A stretch of DNA of 64,000 nucleotides from Thermomonas beijingensis (GTDB taxonomy: Bacteria > Pseudomonadota > Gammaproteobacteria > Xanthomonadales > Xanthomonadaceae), in assembly GCF_020034655.1 (NCBI RefSeq), contig NZ_JAIQDJ010000004.1:85679-149678 (forward strand). The letters are read 5' to 3'. Shown here one piece after another: positions 27,041 to 38,175 of the stretch; within the stretch, counting starts at the first letter, position 1, and every line of letters begins with the position of its first letter. The notes beneath the pieces were generated by a model. That model did no database searches and was not told the origin of the DNA. It saw nothing but the letters and a program-made list of their open reading frames with translations. Made by a program: the position numbers and the translations under genes.

Positions 27041-28330
27041 GTGTCCAACCTTGACCAGATCACCCTGAATGCAGGTGACAAATCGATCGCCATGCCGGTG
27101 CTGCACCCGACGCTGGGCCAGCCCTGCGTGGATATTGCGAAGTTGCCAAAAGAAACCGGCTGCTTCACCTATGACCCGGGCTTTGGCGCCACCGCCAGCT
27201 GCAAGTCGGCGATTACCTACATTGATGGCGATGCTGGCGTGTTGCTGTATCGCGGCTATCCCATCGAGCAACTGGCTGAGAAGTCCAGCTTCACTGAAGT
27301 TGCCTATCTGCTGATGCACGGCGAGCTGCCCAACGCGCTGCAGTTGTCCGGCTTCGAGCACGAGGTGACTCACCACTCGATGATGCATGAGGCGTTTCGT
27401 ACTTTCCTGTATGGCTTCCGCCACGATGCGCACCCGATGGCGATGCTCACCGGGATGCTGGGTTCTCTGGCCAGCTTCTACCACAATGATCTGAACATCG
27501 AAGACCCGGAACAGCGGCGTTTGGCGGCGATCCGCCTGATCGCCAAAATCCCGACGATTGCCGCTGCTTGCCATCGCTATTCGATCGGCTGGCCGATCCG
27601 CTACCCGCGTAACAATCTGGAATACACCACCCGCTTCCTGCACATGATGATGGAAGTGCCCAGCGAGCCGCTGGAGCTGAACCCGGTGGCGGCCAAGGCG
27701 CTGGATTTGCTGTTCATCCTGCACGCCGATCACGAACAAAACGCATCAACCTCCACCGTGCGTTTGGTCGGCTCCACCGGTGCCAATCCGTATGTCAGCG
27801 TCGCCGCAGGCGTTGCCGCACTGTGGGGCCCGGCACATGGTGGTGCCAATGAGGCGGTGCTGAAAATGCTGGGCGAAATCGGTCGTCCGGAGAATGTGCA
27901 GTCGGCGGTGGACAAGGCCAAGGACAAGGAATCCGGCTTCCGCCTGATGGGCTTTGGCCATCGCGTCTATAAGAACTTCGATCCACGCGCCAAGATCATC
28001 CGCGAGATGACCTACAAAGTGCTGGGCGAGCTTGGCGTCAACGATCCGCTGCTGGACGTGGCGATGAAGTTGGAAGAAGCGGCGCTGAAGGATGATTACT
28101 TCGTACAGCGCAAGCTCTACCCGAATGTTGATTTCTACAGTGGCATCATCTACAAGGCGCTGGGGATCCCGGTGGAAATGTTCACCGTGATGTTTGCGAT
28201 CGCGCGTACTGCCGGCTGGGTCAGCCACTGGCTGGAGCAGCAGAACGACCCGGAAAACCGGATCGGGCGTCCGCGTCAGGTCTATACCGGCGCCCCGACC
28301 CGCGACTATGTCGGAATCGCGCAGCGCTGA
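27041..28330 (+). CDS. gltA: Citrate synthase
   Basis: The 429-residue TCA-cycle enzyme condenses oxaloacetate and acetyl-CoA. GTG 27041 with GGAGG five bases upstream is preferred over an in-frame ATG at 27014, giving [16 protein letters not shown]. Catalytic regions are visible: [46 protein letters not shown] and the late [17 protein letters not shown]. The length fits the hexameric, NADH-regulated Gram-negative type. Transcription ends at a hairpin 30 bases downstream. Confidence 0.96.
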   Translation: MSNLDQITLNAGDKSIAMPVLHPTLGQPCVDIAKLPKETGCFTYDPGFGATASCKSAITYIDGDAGVLLYRGYPIEQLAEKSSFTEVAYLLMHGELPNALQLSGFEHEVTHHSMMHEAFRTFLYGFRHDAHPMAMLTGMLGSLASFYHNDLNIEDPEQRRLAAIRLIAKIPTIAAACHRYSIGWPIRYPRNNLEYTTRFLHMMMEVPSEPLELNPVAAKALDLLFILHADHEQNASTSTVRLVGSTGANPYVSVAAGVAALWGPAHGGANEAVLKMLGEIGRPENVQSAVDKAKDKESGFRLMGFGHRVYKNFDPRAKIIREMTYKVLGELGVNDPLLDVAMKLEEAALKDDYFVQRKLYPNVDFYSGIIYKALGIPVEMFTVMFAIARTAGWVSHWLEQQNDPENRIGRPRQVYTGAPTRDYVGIAQR

Positions 28331-28360
28331 GTCAGGCAGCACCACCGCGACACGCTCAGG

Positions 28361-28384
28361 CGCCCCGCAGTGCGGGGCGTTTGT
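28361..28384 (+). terminator. Terminator after gltA
   Basis: CGCCCCGCA and TGCGGGGCG form a GC-rich stem followed by TTTGT. Confidence 0.7.
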
Positions 28385-28409
28385 CTGGGTGGGCTGCTTT
28401 CTGGGTGGG

Positions 28410-29084
28410 CTACTTCAAGTCCGCAATATTGCCGGTGATCCCAGGCTCTGCCAATAGCAGGCGGAGTTGGTTAAGTGAGAGGCGTCGCATCGGTTTGCCA
28501 TCAACCCCTGAAAGCGGCGCTTGCCGCAAGCTGTCCTGTGGCAACACCGTCACGTCAAATTCCAGGCCTTCGGCACTGAATAACCACGCCGGCGCATCGA
28601 TGTTGCGCTCGTGATCCAGCCGTAACCGATGGCTGCGGGCACTTGCGGGAATGCGGTGCTCTTCCAGCCAGCGGGGCACGGCATCGGCATCGTCGCTGTG
28701 CAGGTGCAAACTCACCGGGGAGTGGGCATCGGCGGTGCCGTCCAGCACTGGCCCCACCAGCCGTGGCTGGAAGTGCTGGAAGAATTCCAGCGCCGGCAAG
28801 GCCGCTTCGCGCCGGCGTTGCAATTCGGCCTGCCGGTGATCCCCCAGGAACAGGCGTTGATGCTCGCGCAGGGCGTCCTCGATTTCGCGATTGCGCGGCA
28901 GGGATGCATCATCAAGGATGCCAAGTCGCTGCGCCGCCTTGCGTTTGGCCAAGTGGAAATCACGGATGCCGCCTTCCGCCATCAGCCGGGCCGCTTCGGT
29001 GGCCAGCTGGTGTCGGCGCTCACGCACGCGGGTCTGGGCGTGGATATGCGCGTGCGGTTTGGCGTGTGGATGGCTGGTCGACAT
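28410..29084 (-). CDS. Conserved hypothetical protein, nucleotidyltransferase-like segment
   Basis: I do not recognise this 224-residue protein with certainty. The N-terminus is histidine-rich (MSTSHPHAKPHAHIHAQTR), then a charged helical part with GGIRDFHLAKRKAAQRLGI. The middle reads LVGPVLDGTADAHSPVSLHL, resembling the nucleotidyltransferase G-S..GTA..SD..L motif but with key acidic residues unclear. ATG 29084 with CGGGGA upstream is preferred over a GTG 15 bases earlier. It lies on the same strand as mrcA, 67 bases downstream, so it may be co-transcribed with it. Confidence 0.7.
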   Translation of the reverse strand: MSTSHPHAKPHAHIHAQTRVRERRHQLATEAARLMAEGGIRDFHLAKRKAAQRLGILDDASLPRNREIEDALREHQRLFLGDHRQAELQRRREAALPALEFFQHFQPRLVGPVLDGTADAHSPVSLHLHSDDADAVPRWLEEHRIPASARSHRLRLDHERNIDAPAWLFSAEGLEFDVTVLPQDSLRQAPLSGVDGKPMRRLSLNQLRLLLAEPGITGNIADLK

Positions 29085-29151
29085 CGTTGATCCCCGCACA
29101 ACGGCCTGCCCCGACTGTACCCGAGCCAGGGCAGGTCGTCATCTTCGAGTA

Positions 29152-31683
29152 TCAGAAAATGTCGAAAGATTCCTCGGAGGGCTGAGTATCGGTGTCGGGT
29201 ATGGCCAGGGTGTCTTCTTCCATCCGCTGCAAATCTTCTGCCTTCACCCACTCGGTGATGCCGCCTTCCACCCCCGGCAACAGCCGGCCGCTGGCGCTGA
29301 CGCTGACCTTGACCATGCCTTCCGGTGGATCGGGTAGGCGCAGCGGTTGGTCTTTCAGGGCCACTGCCATGTAGCTGATCCAGATCGGCAGGGCTGCTTT
29401 GCCGCCGTATTCACGATAGCCCAGTGACTGGAAGTCATCCCGGCCCACCCACACGGTGGTGACGTACGGGCCGCCAAAACCGGAAAACCACGCGTCGCGG
29501 TGGTCATTGGTGGAACCAGTCTTGCCGCCTACGTCATCACGGTTCAGTACTCGTGCGGCGGTGGCGGTGCCACGCTTGACTACATCCCGCATCATCGAGG
29601 CCAACTGCCACGCTACCCGTGAATCAATCGCACGTGGCGCAACTTTCGAGCTGGAATCAGCCGGGGTGCTGGACGTTAGGGTATTTGCAGGCATGCTGGC
29701 CGTGGCTGCTTTGCCGGTGCTCGCCTGCGCCGGCGCCGCGCTGGCCGCAGCAGTACCGGCGGGGCCCAGGTCAAAGCCATCCACTTTGCCTGATGGTGCA
29801 GGTGCAGCAGCTTGCCCGGGTGTGGCGGCGACTGTGCAGCTGGGACAGGCGATGGCGGGGCTTTCCTTGAACAGTTCCTTGCCGTCGCGATCGCGCACAC
29901 TGTCAATGAACCAAGGTGTGGTCAGGAAGCCGCCGTTAGCGAATACGGTGTAGCCACGCGCCACCGAGATCGGGGTCAACGAGGCGGTCCCCAATGACAT
30001 CGACAGATTGGGCGGCAGGCTGGCTTCATCGAACCCGAAATGGCTGATATAGCGCCGTGCATAATCCACGCCGATGGTGTCCAGCAGGCGCACCGAAACC
30101 AGGTTGCGGGACTGCACCAGCGCCTCGCGCAAGCGCATCGGGCCGGCGAAGTTGCCGCCATCGTTTTGTGGCCGCCATTCATGGCCTTTGCGATCCTTGA
30201 ACACCACCGGCGCGTCCAGCACGATCGAGGCGGGGTTGAAGCCGCGTTCCATCGCCGCCGCATACAGGAATGGCTTGAAACTGGAGCCCGGCTGGCGACG
30301 CGCCTGCACTGCGCGATTGAACTTGTTGCCGGCAAAGCTATATCCACCCACCAACGCCCGCAGCGCGCCGTTGTCGGCATCCAGTGATACCAGGGCCACT
30401 TGGGCCAGCGGCAATTGATCCAACTCCCATTGCGGCGGAGTATTGGGCTTGTCGGCAGGCACTGGCAGGCGGCGCACGCGCACCACATCACCACGTTGGG
30501 CCAACGCAGCGGCGGGTTTGCCGGTCCAGGACAGGGCGCTTCCGGCGAGCGTCAAAGTTTGGCCATCGGCAAGCACCAGCTGCAATTGGCTCGATTCGTT
30601 GGCCGTCACCACCGCGGGCAGCAGGCCGCCTTGCACGGGGATGTCGTGCAACAGGTGCCCAATCGCCTTGGCATCAGCGCCTGCTGGAATTTGCACGGTT
30701 TTGTTTGGCTTGCGCCAGCCGTGGCGACGGTCATACACCCGCAGACCATCCACCACTGCGCGATCGGCGGCCGCTTGCAGGGTGGGGTCGATGGTGGTGG
30801 TGACGTGGTAGCCCTTGTTGAGGACGTCGCCGCCATAGCGTTCCACCATTTGCTGGCGCACCATTTCGGCCACGTACGGGGCGTATACCTCGATCTGACG
30901 CTCATGCGGCGCAGCGTGCATGGGTACCTGGCGTGCGGCATCGACTTCGACACGGCTGGCAAAGCCGAGCTCTGCCATGCGCGGCAGGATGTAATTGTCA
31001 CGCCGGATTCGGGCGCGATCGGGGTTGCTGATCGGGTTGCCACTGGACGGGAACTTGGGGATGCCGGCAAGCGTGGCGGCTTCATCCAGGTTCAGCTGAT
31101 CCAGGGTTTTGCCGTAGTAGTACTCGGCGGCAGCGGCCACCCCATACGCGCGATTGCCGAAGAAGCTTTTGTTCAGGTACAGCTCAAAAATCTCGTCCTT
31201 GCTCAGCTCTCGCTCCATCTTCATCGCCAGCAGCATCTCAGCGAACTTGCGACGGAAACTGTATTCGGAGCTCAGAAAAAATTGCTTGGCAACTTGTTGG
31301 GTGATGGTGGAGCCGCCGGCCACCCGTTCTTGTCCGCCGGTCTTGGCCAGCAGCCAGATCGCACGCGCCACGCCGGTGAAGTCAACCCCGTGGTGTTCGT
31401 AAAAATTGGCATCTTCGGCAGCAATAAACGCCTGCTTGACCCGCGCCGGCACCTTGCGGATATCGATCGGATAGCGGCGCATTTCGCCGAACAAACCAAT
31501 CAGCCGGCCGTCGCGTGCATACACGTACATCGGCTCCTGCAGCTCGATATGGCGCAGGCTCTGGACATCCGGCAGGCGTGAGTTGATGGCATACACCAAG
31601 GCCCCGACAACCAGCGCTCCGATCAGGCAAATTGCGACGGAACCCAGCAAAAACCAGCGCAGCAGGCGAGAAAAACGGGGCAT
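29152..31683 (-). CDS. mrcA: Penicillin-binding protein 1A (bifunctional class A PBP)
   Basis: The 843-residue enzyme polymerises glycan strands and cross-links peptides. The start [15 protein letters not shown] gives a cytoplasmic tail and one membrane helix (about 11-32). The GT51 domain has catalytic Glu90 in [15 protein letters not shown] and [12 protein letters not shown]. The transpeptidase has SxxK in GSSFKPFLY (about 466), the SRN motif and KTGS (about 719). A proline/alanine/serine-rich loop near residues 635-690 interrupts the transpeptidase domain. It is divergent from pilMNOPQ, the classic gammaproteobacterial arrangement. Confidence 0.95.
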   Translation of the reverse strand: MPRFSRLLRWFLLGSVAICLIGALVVGALVYAINSRLPDVQSLRHIELQEPMYVYARDGRLIGLFGEMRRYPIDIRKVPARVKQAFIAAEDANFYEHHGVDFTGVARAIWLLAKTGGQERVAGGSTITQQVAKQFFLSSEYSFRRKFAEMLLAMKMERELSKDEIFELYLNKSFFGNRAYGVAAAAEYYYGKTLDQLNLDEAATLAGIPKFPSSGNPISNPDRARIRRDNYILPRMAELGFASRVEVDAARQVPMHAAPHERQIEVYAPYVAEMVRQQMVERYGGDVLNKGYHVTTTIDPTLQAAADRAVVDGLRVYDRRHGWRKPNKTVQIPAGADAKAIGHLLHDIPVQGGLLPAVVTANESSQLQLVLADGQTLTLAGSALSWTGKPAAALAQRGDVVRVRRLPVPADKPNTPPQWELDQLPLAQVALVSLDADNGALRALVGGYSFAGNKFNRAVQARRQPGSSFKPFLYAAAMERGFNPASIVLDAPVVFKDRKGHEWRPQNDGGNFAGPMRLREALVQSRNLVSVRLLDTIGVDYARRYISHFGFDEASLPPNLSMSLGTASLTPISVARGYTVFANGGFLTTPWFIDSVRDRDGKELFKESPAIACPSCTVAATPGQAAAPAPSGKVDGFDLGPAGTAAASAAPAQASTGKAATASMPANTLTSSTPADSSSKVAPRAIDSRVAWQLASMMRDVVKRGTATAARVLNRDDVGGKTGSTNDHRDAWFSGFGGPYVTTVWVGRDDFQSLGYREYGGKAALPIWISYMAVALKDQPLRLPDPPEGMVKVSVSASGRLLPGVEGGITEWVKAEDLQRMEEDTLAIPDTDTQPSEESFDIF

Positions 31684-31889
31684 TGGCGCAAATTCCGATT
31701 GCAGTAAACAAGATCGCGGAGTATATGATGATGCGCCGGCAATCACCGGCCCACGGGGGTGGCCGGTTCAGATCTGCGCTTGCGTTGATCGAGCCGAGCG
31801 GGACGGAAAATGGGGTTTTCGGCGGGTGGGCTTTATGTTTGGCTTGCCTTGCGGTAAAAAGTCCGTTATTCATGTACTACAGCACCTAG

Positions 31890-32980
<1,091 letters not shown>

Positions 32981-32981
<1 letters not shown>

Positions 32982-33688
32982 TGGCACGGATCAATCTCCT
33001 CCCGTGGCGTGAAGAACGCCGCAAAGCACGGCAGAAGGAATTCGTCGGGATGCTGGGGCTGGCCGTGTTGGCCGGTATCCTGCTCTCCATCCTGATCTAC
33101 AGCTTCTATACCGGGCGCGTTTCCAATCAGGCTGCACGCAACGATTTCCTGCGCGGTGAAATCACCAAGGTTGACGGTGAGATCAAGGAAATCGAAGCGC
33201 TTGACCAGAAAAAGGCCAAGTTGCTGGCGCGTAAGGAAGTCATTGAGCAGCTGCAAGCCAATCGTTCACAAATGGTGCATCTGTTTGACTCGCTGGTGCG
33301 CACCATTCCCGATGGTGTGGCACTGACCGCGATCAAGCAAGAGGGCGACATCCTCACCTTGAGTGGACGTTCGCAGTCCAATGCGCGGGTGTCGACCTAT
33401 ATGCGGCAACTGGAAAGCTCCGGCTGGATGACCAAGCCCGACCTCAATATCATTGAGGCGAAGGAGGGTAACCCGGGTCTGCCGTACGAGTTCACCCTGA
33501 AAGTCAAGTTGTCCGATCCCAGCAAGACCAAGGGCACGGACGCCACTGCACCCGCGGATGCGGCAGCTGCTCCGGCTGCAGCTCCGGCAGCTCCGGCAGC
33601 TCCGGCAGCCCCGGCAACGGCCGCTCCAGCCGCAGTGCAGCCAGCCTCACCTGCCTCTGCACCTGCCGCAGGAGGGAGCAAGTCGTGA
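32981..33688 (+). CDS. pilN: Type IV pilus assembly protein PilN
   Basis: The 235-residue protein begins MARINLLPWREERRKARQKE, with the PilM-binding INLLPWR motif, then one membrane helix (about 25-45) and a periplasmic coiled coil. The last 50 residues are an Ala/Pro tract encoded by short direct repeats, longer than in most PilN proteins. The start overlaps the pilM stop (TGATG). Confidence 0.94.
33571..33612 (+). repeat. Short tandem repeat in the 3' part of pilN
   Basis: A nine-base unit (GCAGCTCCG) is repeated about four times, encoding Ala-Ala-Pro units. Slippage could change the length of this linker without a frameshift, because the unit is a multiple of three. Confidence 0.6.
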
Positions 33689-34374
33689 ACGAAAAGAAAA
33701 AAATCAAACTCAACGAGTTGCAGCTCAACAACATCGGTGGCTGGCCACGCGAAGCGCAGCTGGGCTTTTGCGGGCTGGTGGCGTTGTTCATCGTAGTGCT
33801 GGCCTGGTTTTTGATGGTGAAAGGCAAGCAGGACGAATTGAAGTCGCTGGAAGCGCAAGAGTCCGATCTGAAAACAGAGTTCGAGACCAAGCAGGGCAAG
33901 GCCGCCAACCTGGAGCCACTCAAACAGCAATTGGTGCAGATGGAACAGCAGCTGCAGCAAATGCTGCGCCAGCTGCCCAGCAAGACCGAAATGCCTGACT
34001 TGATTGTGGATATCTCGCAGACGGCACTGGCCACCGGCATCCAGAATGACTTGTTCCAGCCGGGTCCGGAAACCAAGCAAGAGTTCTATGCTGAAAAGCC
34101 AATCATGTTGCGCATGGTGGGTACCTACCACCAGTTCGGGGCATTCGTCAGTGGTGTGGCCTCATTGCCACGGGTGGTCATCATGACCATGCACGACATC
34201 TCGCTGCAGCCCAAGAATGCCAAGAACAATCCAAATGCCCGCATTGGTCCCAACAGTGCGCTGGAGTTGGCAGGCACCGTGAAGACCTATCGCTATCTGG
34301 ATGAAGAAGAATCGGCAGAATCCGAGGCAGCGGCCAAGGCTGCACCGGCTGTCGACAAGAAGGGGGGCAAGTGA
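33685..34374 (+). CDS. pilO: Type IV pilus assembly protein PilO
   Basis: The 229-residue protein starts at GTG 33685, overlapping the pilN stop by four bases. A single membrane helix (LVALFIVVLAWFLMV, about 33-48) is followed by a coiled coil to about residue 100 and the ferredoxin-like periplasmic domain that dimerises with PilN. The C-terminus adds an acidic/alanine tail (EEESAESEAAAKAA). It forms part of the PilMNOP alignment complex. Confidence 0.94.
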   Translation: MNEKKKIKLNELQLNNIGGWPREAQLGFCGLVALFIVVLAWFLMVKGKQDELKSLEAQESDLKTEFETKQGKAANLEPLKQQLVQMEQQLQQMLRQLPSKTEMPDLIVDISQTALATGIQNDLFQPGPETKQEFYAEKPIMLRMVGTYHQFGAFVSGVASLPRVVIMTMHDISLQPKNAKNNPNARIGPNSALELAGTVKTYRYLDEEESAESEAAAKAAPAVDKKGGK

Positions 34375-34376
34375 GC

Positions 34377-34895
34377 ATGCGTATGTCATTGTCCAATCGC
34401 CTGCCTTGGCTGCTGCTCCTGCTGCTCTGCGCCGCACTCACCGCTTGTGGCGGCGGGCGTGGGGAGCTGGAGAAGTGGGTTGCCGAGGTGAAGGCCAAGC
34501 CGGCCCCGCCGCTGGAGCCGTTGCCGGTGATGCAGCAGTTTGAAACCTTTGAATACACCGCCCAGAACCTGCGCGATCCGTTCGATCAGAGCTTCACTGG
34601 CGAAGGTGGCAATGGGCCGCGTCCGGATCCTGGTCGGCGCAAGCAGACCTTGGAAATGTTTTCTCTGGACGGCATGAAAATGGTCGGTACGTTGGGTACC
34701 GGGAAGGCGCTGGTGGCACTGGTGATGGCACCTGACAAGGTGACCTATCGCGTGCAGCCAGGCACCTACATGGGGCAAAGCGACGGTCGCGTGACCGCCG
34801 TGTACGAAGACCGGATTGAACTGGTCGAACTGGTTCCGGATGGCGCGGGCGGCTGGCTTGAACGCCCCGCCAAGATGGCGCTCGAAGACAATTGA
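34377..34895 (+). CDS. pilP: Type IV pilus lipoprotein PilP
   Basis: The 172-residue lipoprotein has a signal ending LTACGGG. The mature part contains the unstructured linker and DPFDQSF, then the beta-barrel domain with LEMFSLDGMKMVGTL and YMGQSDGRVTAVYEDRIEL. PilP connects PilNO to the secretin PilQ. ATG 34377 lies nine bases after AGGGGGG; a GTG at 34371 overlaps the pilO stop but sits too close to that site. Confidence 0.93.
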   Translation: MRMSLSNRLPWLLLLLLCAALTACGGGRGELEKWVAEVKAKPAPPLEPLPVMQQFETFEYTAQNLRDPFDQSFTGEGGNGPRPDPGRRKQTLEMFSLDGMKMVGTLGTGKALVALVMAPDKVTYRVQPGTYMGQSDGRVTAVYEDRIELVELVPDGAGGWLERPAKMALEDN

Positions 34896-34910
34896 TTGGG
34901 GAATAAACCG

Positions 34911-37037
34911 ATGACCTTCAACAACGCCACGCAAACGCAGCCGATCCGGCGCTCCTTGCCTCTGGGCCTGCTCACCGCCGCCGTCATGGTGGGGCTGTCT
35001 GCCAGCGGCGCAAGCGCAACGCCTGCTTTATCTATCACCGCCGTTGGTATCGGGCAGTCTGCAACCGGTGCACTGGCCGACCCGGCCAAGCGTACCCCCG
35101 ATGCAGTGACTGTTTCCGCGATTGACTTCAAGCGCGGAGATGGTGGATCAGGCAAGCTGATCCTGAAATTCTCGGGTAACGGTGCTGCGCCTGATCTGCG
35201 CAACATGGGCTCAAACGTCATTGTCGATGTCGGCAATGCACAGCTGCCAGCGGCATTGCAGCGGCCGATGAATGTGACGGACTTCGCCACCCCGGTGCAG
35301 CGCATCGAGGCACGAGCAACCAGCAGCGGCACGCAGCTGGTGTTGGGTACACAGGGCAATTTCGAGTCCATGGCCTATCAGAGTGGCAACGAGTACATCG
35401 TTGAAATCGTGCCGCGTGCTGCCGCAGCCAGTGTGGCCAAGACCTCAGGCAAAGCGCCCGCAATGGGCGCGGTCAAGAGCAACGCGGCCAGTAGCGATGC
35501 CGGTACCCGCTATAGCGGCAAGTCTGTCACCTTCAACTTCCAGGACGTCCCCGTCCGCACGGTCTTGCAGCTGATTGCCGAAGAGTCCGGGCTCAACATT
35601 GTGGCCGCCGATAATGTGCAGGGTAATGTCACCTTGCGCCTGATGAATGTGCCTTGGGATCAGGCCTTGGATCTGGTGCTGCAAGCCAAGTCGCTGGACA
35701 AGCGTCGTAACGGCAACGTGGTGTGGGTGGCCCCGCAGAAGGAAATCGCCGATTTCGAACAGGCCAAGGAAGATGCGCGCATCAACCTGGAAGAGCGTTC
35801 GGAAAAAGTGACCGAATACATCCCGGTGAATTATGCCAGCGCGGAAGATATCGCCAAATTGCTGACCGAAGAGAGCAAGGGCAACCAAGGCGGCGGTGGC
35901 GGCGGTGGTGGTGGCGGTAGTCAAGGTGGGCAAAATTCACAAGATCGTGGTTTCTTGTCCAGCCGTGGCAGCTTGAGTTACGACAAGCGGACCAATACGT
36001 TGCTGGTCGTGGATATCGCAAAGAAAGTAGATGCCATCAAGAAGTTGGTGCAGGAACTCGACAAGCCGGTTGATCAGGTAGTGATTGAAGCCCGCATCGT
36101 GATCGCCAACGAAAATGTGGCGCGCGAGCTGGGTGCGCGATTTGGTATCAGTGGCAATCGTGATAATGCCTATTTCAGTGGAAATTTGGAAACAAACACC
36201 ACGAATAATCAATCAATTGTCAGTACCGATCTGGCAAATCGCAATGAAATCGCACGTGTCAATGCTGCAAATAGCAAGATATTGAATCAGTATCAGTCGG
36301 ATACAAAGGCGTACCAGAATAGTTTGGCAGCATGGCAGGCAAAGGGTGATCCCACTACGGCAGCACCAACCCCACCGACACAGCCTACGCTGGAGACTGC
36401 CAAGTTCCTGACCAACACCATTACCCGTGGCTTGATGACCAATTTGCCGGCTGCGCTTAGTGGGACAAGCCCGGGCTCATTGGCCTTGTCTATTCTCAAT
36501 GCCGGGTATTTATTGGACGTCGAGCTGTCCGCAATTCAGACGCAAGGCCGTGGTGAAGTCATTTCCAACCCGCGTATCGTGACCAGCAACCAGAAGGAAG
36601 CGGTGATCCGCCAAGGCAAGGAAATCGGCTACCTGACTGTATCTGGTGGTCAGGGTGGCAATGTGCCAACGGTACAATTCAAGGAAGCACTGCTGGAATT
36701 GAAGGTCACGCCCACCATCACCAATGATGGTCGCGTGTTCCTGAATATGGGGGTGAAGAAAGATGAGCTGGATGGCATGGTCAGCTTGGGCAGCTTCGGT
36801 TCAGTGCCTCAGATTGCCAAGCGCGAAGTGAATACGGCGGTGCTGGTGGAAGATGGCCAAACCGTGGTGATCGGCGGGGTGTATGAGTTCAGTGACACCA
36901 CCGAGCTGTCCAAGGTGCCTTTCTTGGGCGATATCCCGGTGCTCGGGAATCTGTTCCGTAACAAGAATCGCAGCAAGAGCAAGGCTGAATTGCTGGTGTT
37001 CGTGACCCCGAAGGTGATGCGCGTCAGTCAGCGTTGA
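34911..37037 (+). CDS. pilQ: Type IV pilus secretin PilQ
   Basis: The 708-residue outer-membrane secretin has a signal peptide (cleavage near ASA). An AMIN peptidoglycan-binding domain follows at about 45-165, then the secretin N-terminal STN domain (VTFNFQDVPVRTVLQLIAEE, about 205-250). The N1 domain includes a glycine run around 327-345. The secretin barrel closes the protein (VISNPRIVTSNQKEAVIRQG and LLVFVTPKVM). Residues about 417-525 are Asn/Thr/Gln-rich, and the underlying DNA (36160-36480) is clearly less GC-rich. The gene ends at a strong terminator. Confidence 0.95.
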   Translation: MTFNNATQTQPIRRSLPLGLLTAAVMVGLSASGASATPALSITAVGIGQSATGALADPAKRTPDAVTVSAIDFKRGDGGSGKLILKFSGNGAAPDLRNMGSNVIVDVGNAQLPAALQRPMNVTDFATPVQRIEARATSSGTQLVLGTQGNFESMAYQSGNEYIVEIVPRAAAASVAKTSGKAPAMGAVKSNAASSDAGTRYSGKSVTFNFQDVPVRTVLQLIAEESGLNIVAADNVQGNVTLRLMNVPWDQALDLVLQAKSLDKRRNGNVVWVAPQKEIADFEQAKEDARINLEERSEKVTEYIPVNYASAEDIAKLLTEESKGNQGGGGGGGGGGSQGGQNSQDRGFLSSRGSLSYDKRTNTLLVVDIAKKVDAIKKLVQELDKPVDQVVIEARIVIANENVARELGARFGISGNRDNAYFSGNLETNTTNNQSIVSTDLANRNEIARVNAANSKILNQYQSDTKAYQNSLAAWQAKGDPTTAAPTPPTQPTLETAKFLTNTITRGLMTNLPAALSGTSPGSLALSILNAGYLLDVELSAIQTQGRGEVISNPRIVTSNQKEAVIRQGKEIGYLTVSGGQGGNVPTVQFKEALLELKVTPTITNDGRVFLNMGVKKDELDGMVSLGSFGSVPQIAKREVNTAVLVEDGQTVVIGGVYEFSDTTELSKVPFLGDIPVLGNLFRNKNRSKSKAELLVFVTPKVMRVSQR

Positions 37038-37061
37038 TTGCGGGCAATCGCCCCAGTTGTG

Positions 37062-37094
37062 CAACGGGAGCCGCAAGGCTCCCGTTGTCGTTTC
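37062..37094 (+). terminator. Terminator of the pil operon
   Basis: CAACGGGAGCC and GGCTCCCGTTG form a perfect 11-bp stem around GCAA, followed by TCGTTT. Confidence 0.8.
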
Positions 37095-37170
37095 GGGCCA
37101 CCGCAAACCGGTGAGCGAACCATTTTGGCGTGTCGTGGTCGAACCCGCTGCAGAGCAATCAGGAGTGACG

Positions 37171-38163
37171 ATGGAGAGTCAGGCAACCGTTAGCAGTCAT
37201 TTGCACCACACCTTTCGTCGGCTTGGCGAGGAACTGGCCGGAGAAATCGTCGGGCAGGCCATGCTGATCGAGCGCTTGATGATTGCCTTGCTGGCCGACG
37301 GCCATCTATTGGTGGAGGGCGCACCCGGCTTGGCTAAGACCAATGCAGTGCGGGCCTTGGCGGCACGCTTGGATGCTGACTTTGCGCGCGTGCAATTTAC
37401 CCCCGATTTGCTACCTGCTGACCTGACCGGAACCGAAGTGTGGCGACCGCAGCAGGGGCAATTCGAGTTCCAGTCAGGCCCGATTTTTCATTCAATTCTG
37501 CTCGCGGATGAGATCAACCGCGCACCAGCCAAGGTACAGTCTGCCTTGCTGGAGGCGATGGGCGAGCGCCAGGTCACAGTGGGTAGGCAAACTTATCCGT
37601 TGCCAGCGTTGTTCATGGTGATGGCAACGCAAAATCCAATTGAGCAAGAGGGTACGTTTCCATTACCCGAGGCGCAGTTGGATCGCTTCCTGATGCACGT
37701 GCGTATCGGCTACCCGCAGGTGGAAGCGGAAACCGAAATCCTGCGCTTGGCACGCGAGCGCGCACGCGAAGCGATGCAGCCACAACCGCGTACTACGGTT
37801 CGTATTTCACAGGGAGATGTGTTTGCCGCACGTCGGGCGGTGCTTGATCTGCACATGGCGCCGACATTGGAGCGTTACCTGATCGAGCTGGTGTTGGCTT
37901 CGCGTGATCCTGCGCGGTATGACGCTGGCTTGGCAAGACGTATTGCGTGGGGTGCCAGTCCACGTGGCTCGATTGCACTCGAGCGCTGTGCGCGTGCCCG
38001 TGCATGGCTGGCCGGGCGTGATTTTGTGACACCCGAGGATGTGCGTGCGGTTGCGGTCGATGTCTTGCGCCATCGTGTGCTGCCTAGTTTCGAGGCAACC
38101 GCCGAGGGTTGGGATGGCGAGCGCTTGGTGAACGAGCTAGTGCGGCTGGTGCCGTTGCCGTGA
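37171..38163 (+). CDS. MoxR family AAA+ ATPase
   Basis: The 330-residue protein has Walker A GAPGLAKT at 50-57 and Walker B ILLADEINRAPAKVQSALLE. The sensor segment is MVMATQNPIEQEGTFPLPEAQLDRF, highly typical of MoxR. Family members act as chaperone-like ATPases working with von Willebrand A proteins, which follow in this cluster. AGGAGTG precedes ATG 37171. It starts the moxR-DUF58-DUF4381-batA-batB/C-batD block. Confidence 0.93.
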   Translation: MESQATVSSHLHHTFRRLGEELAGEIVGQAMLIERLMIALLADGHLLVEGAPGLAKTNAVRALAARLDADFARVQFTPDLLPADLTGTEVWRPQQGQFEFQSGPIFHSILLADEINRAPAKVQSALLEAMGERQVTVGRQTYPLPALFMVMATQNPIEQEGTFPLPEAQLDRFLMHVRIGYPQVEAETEILRLARERAREAMQPQPRTTVRISQGDVFAARRAVLDLHMAPTLERYLIELVLASRDPARYDAGLARRIAWGASPRGSIALERCARARAWLAGRDFVTPEDVRAVAVDVLRHRVLPSFEATAEGWDGERLVNELVRLVPLP

Positions 38164-38175
38164 GTTGGCATCGTT

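Noticed and set aside
31800..31860. Sigma-54 promoter upstream of pilM
   Set aside because: A TGGC...TTGC pair exists near 31838, but GG and GC are 8 bases apart instead of 10.
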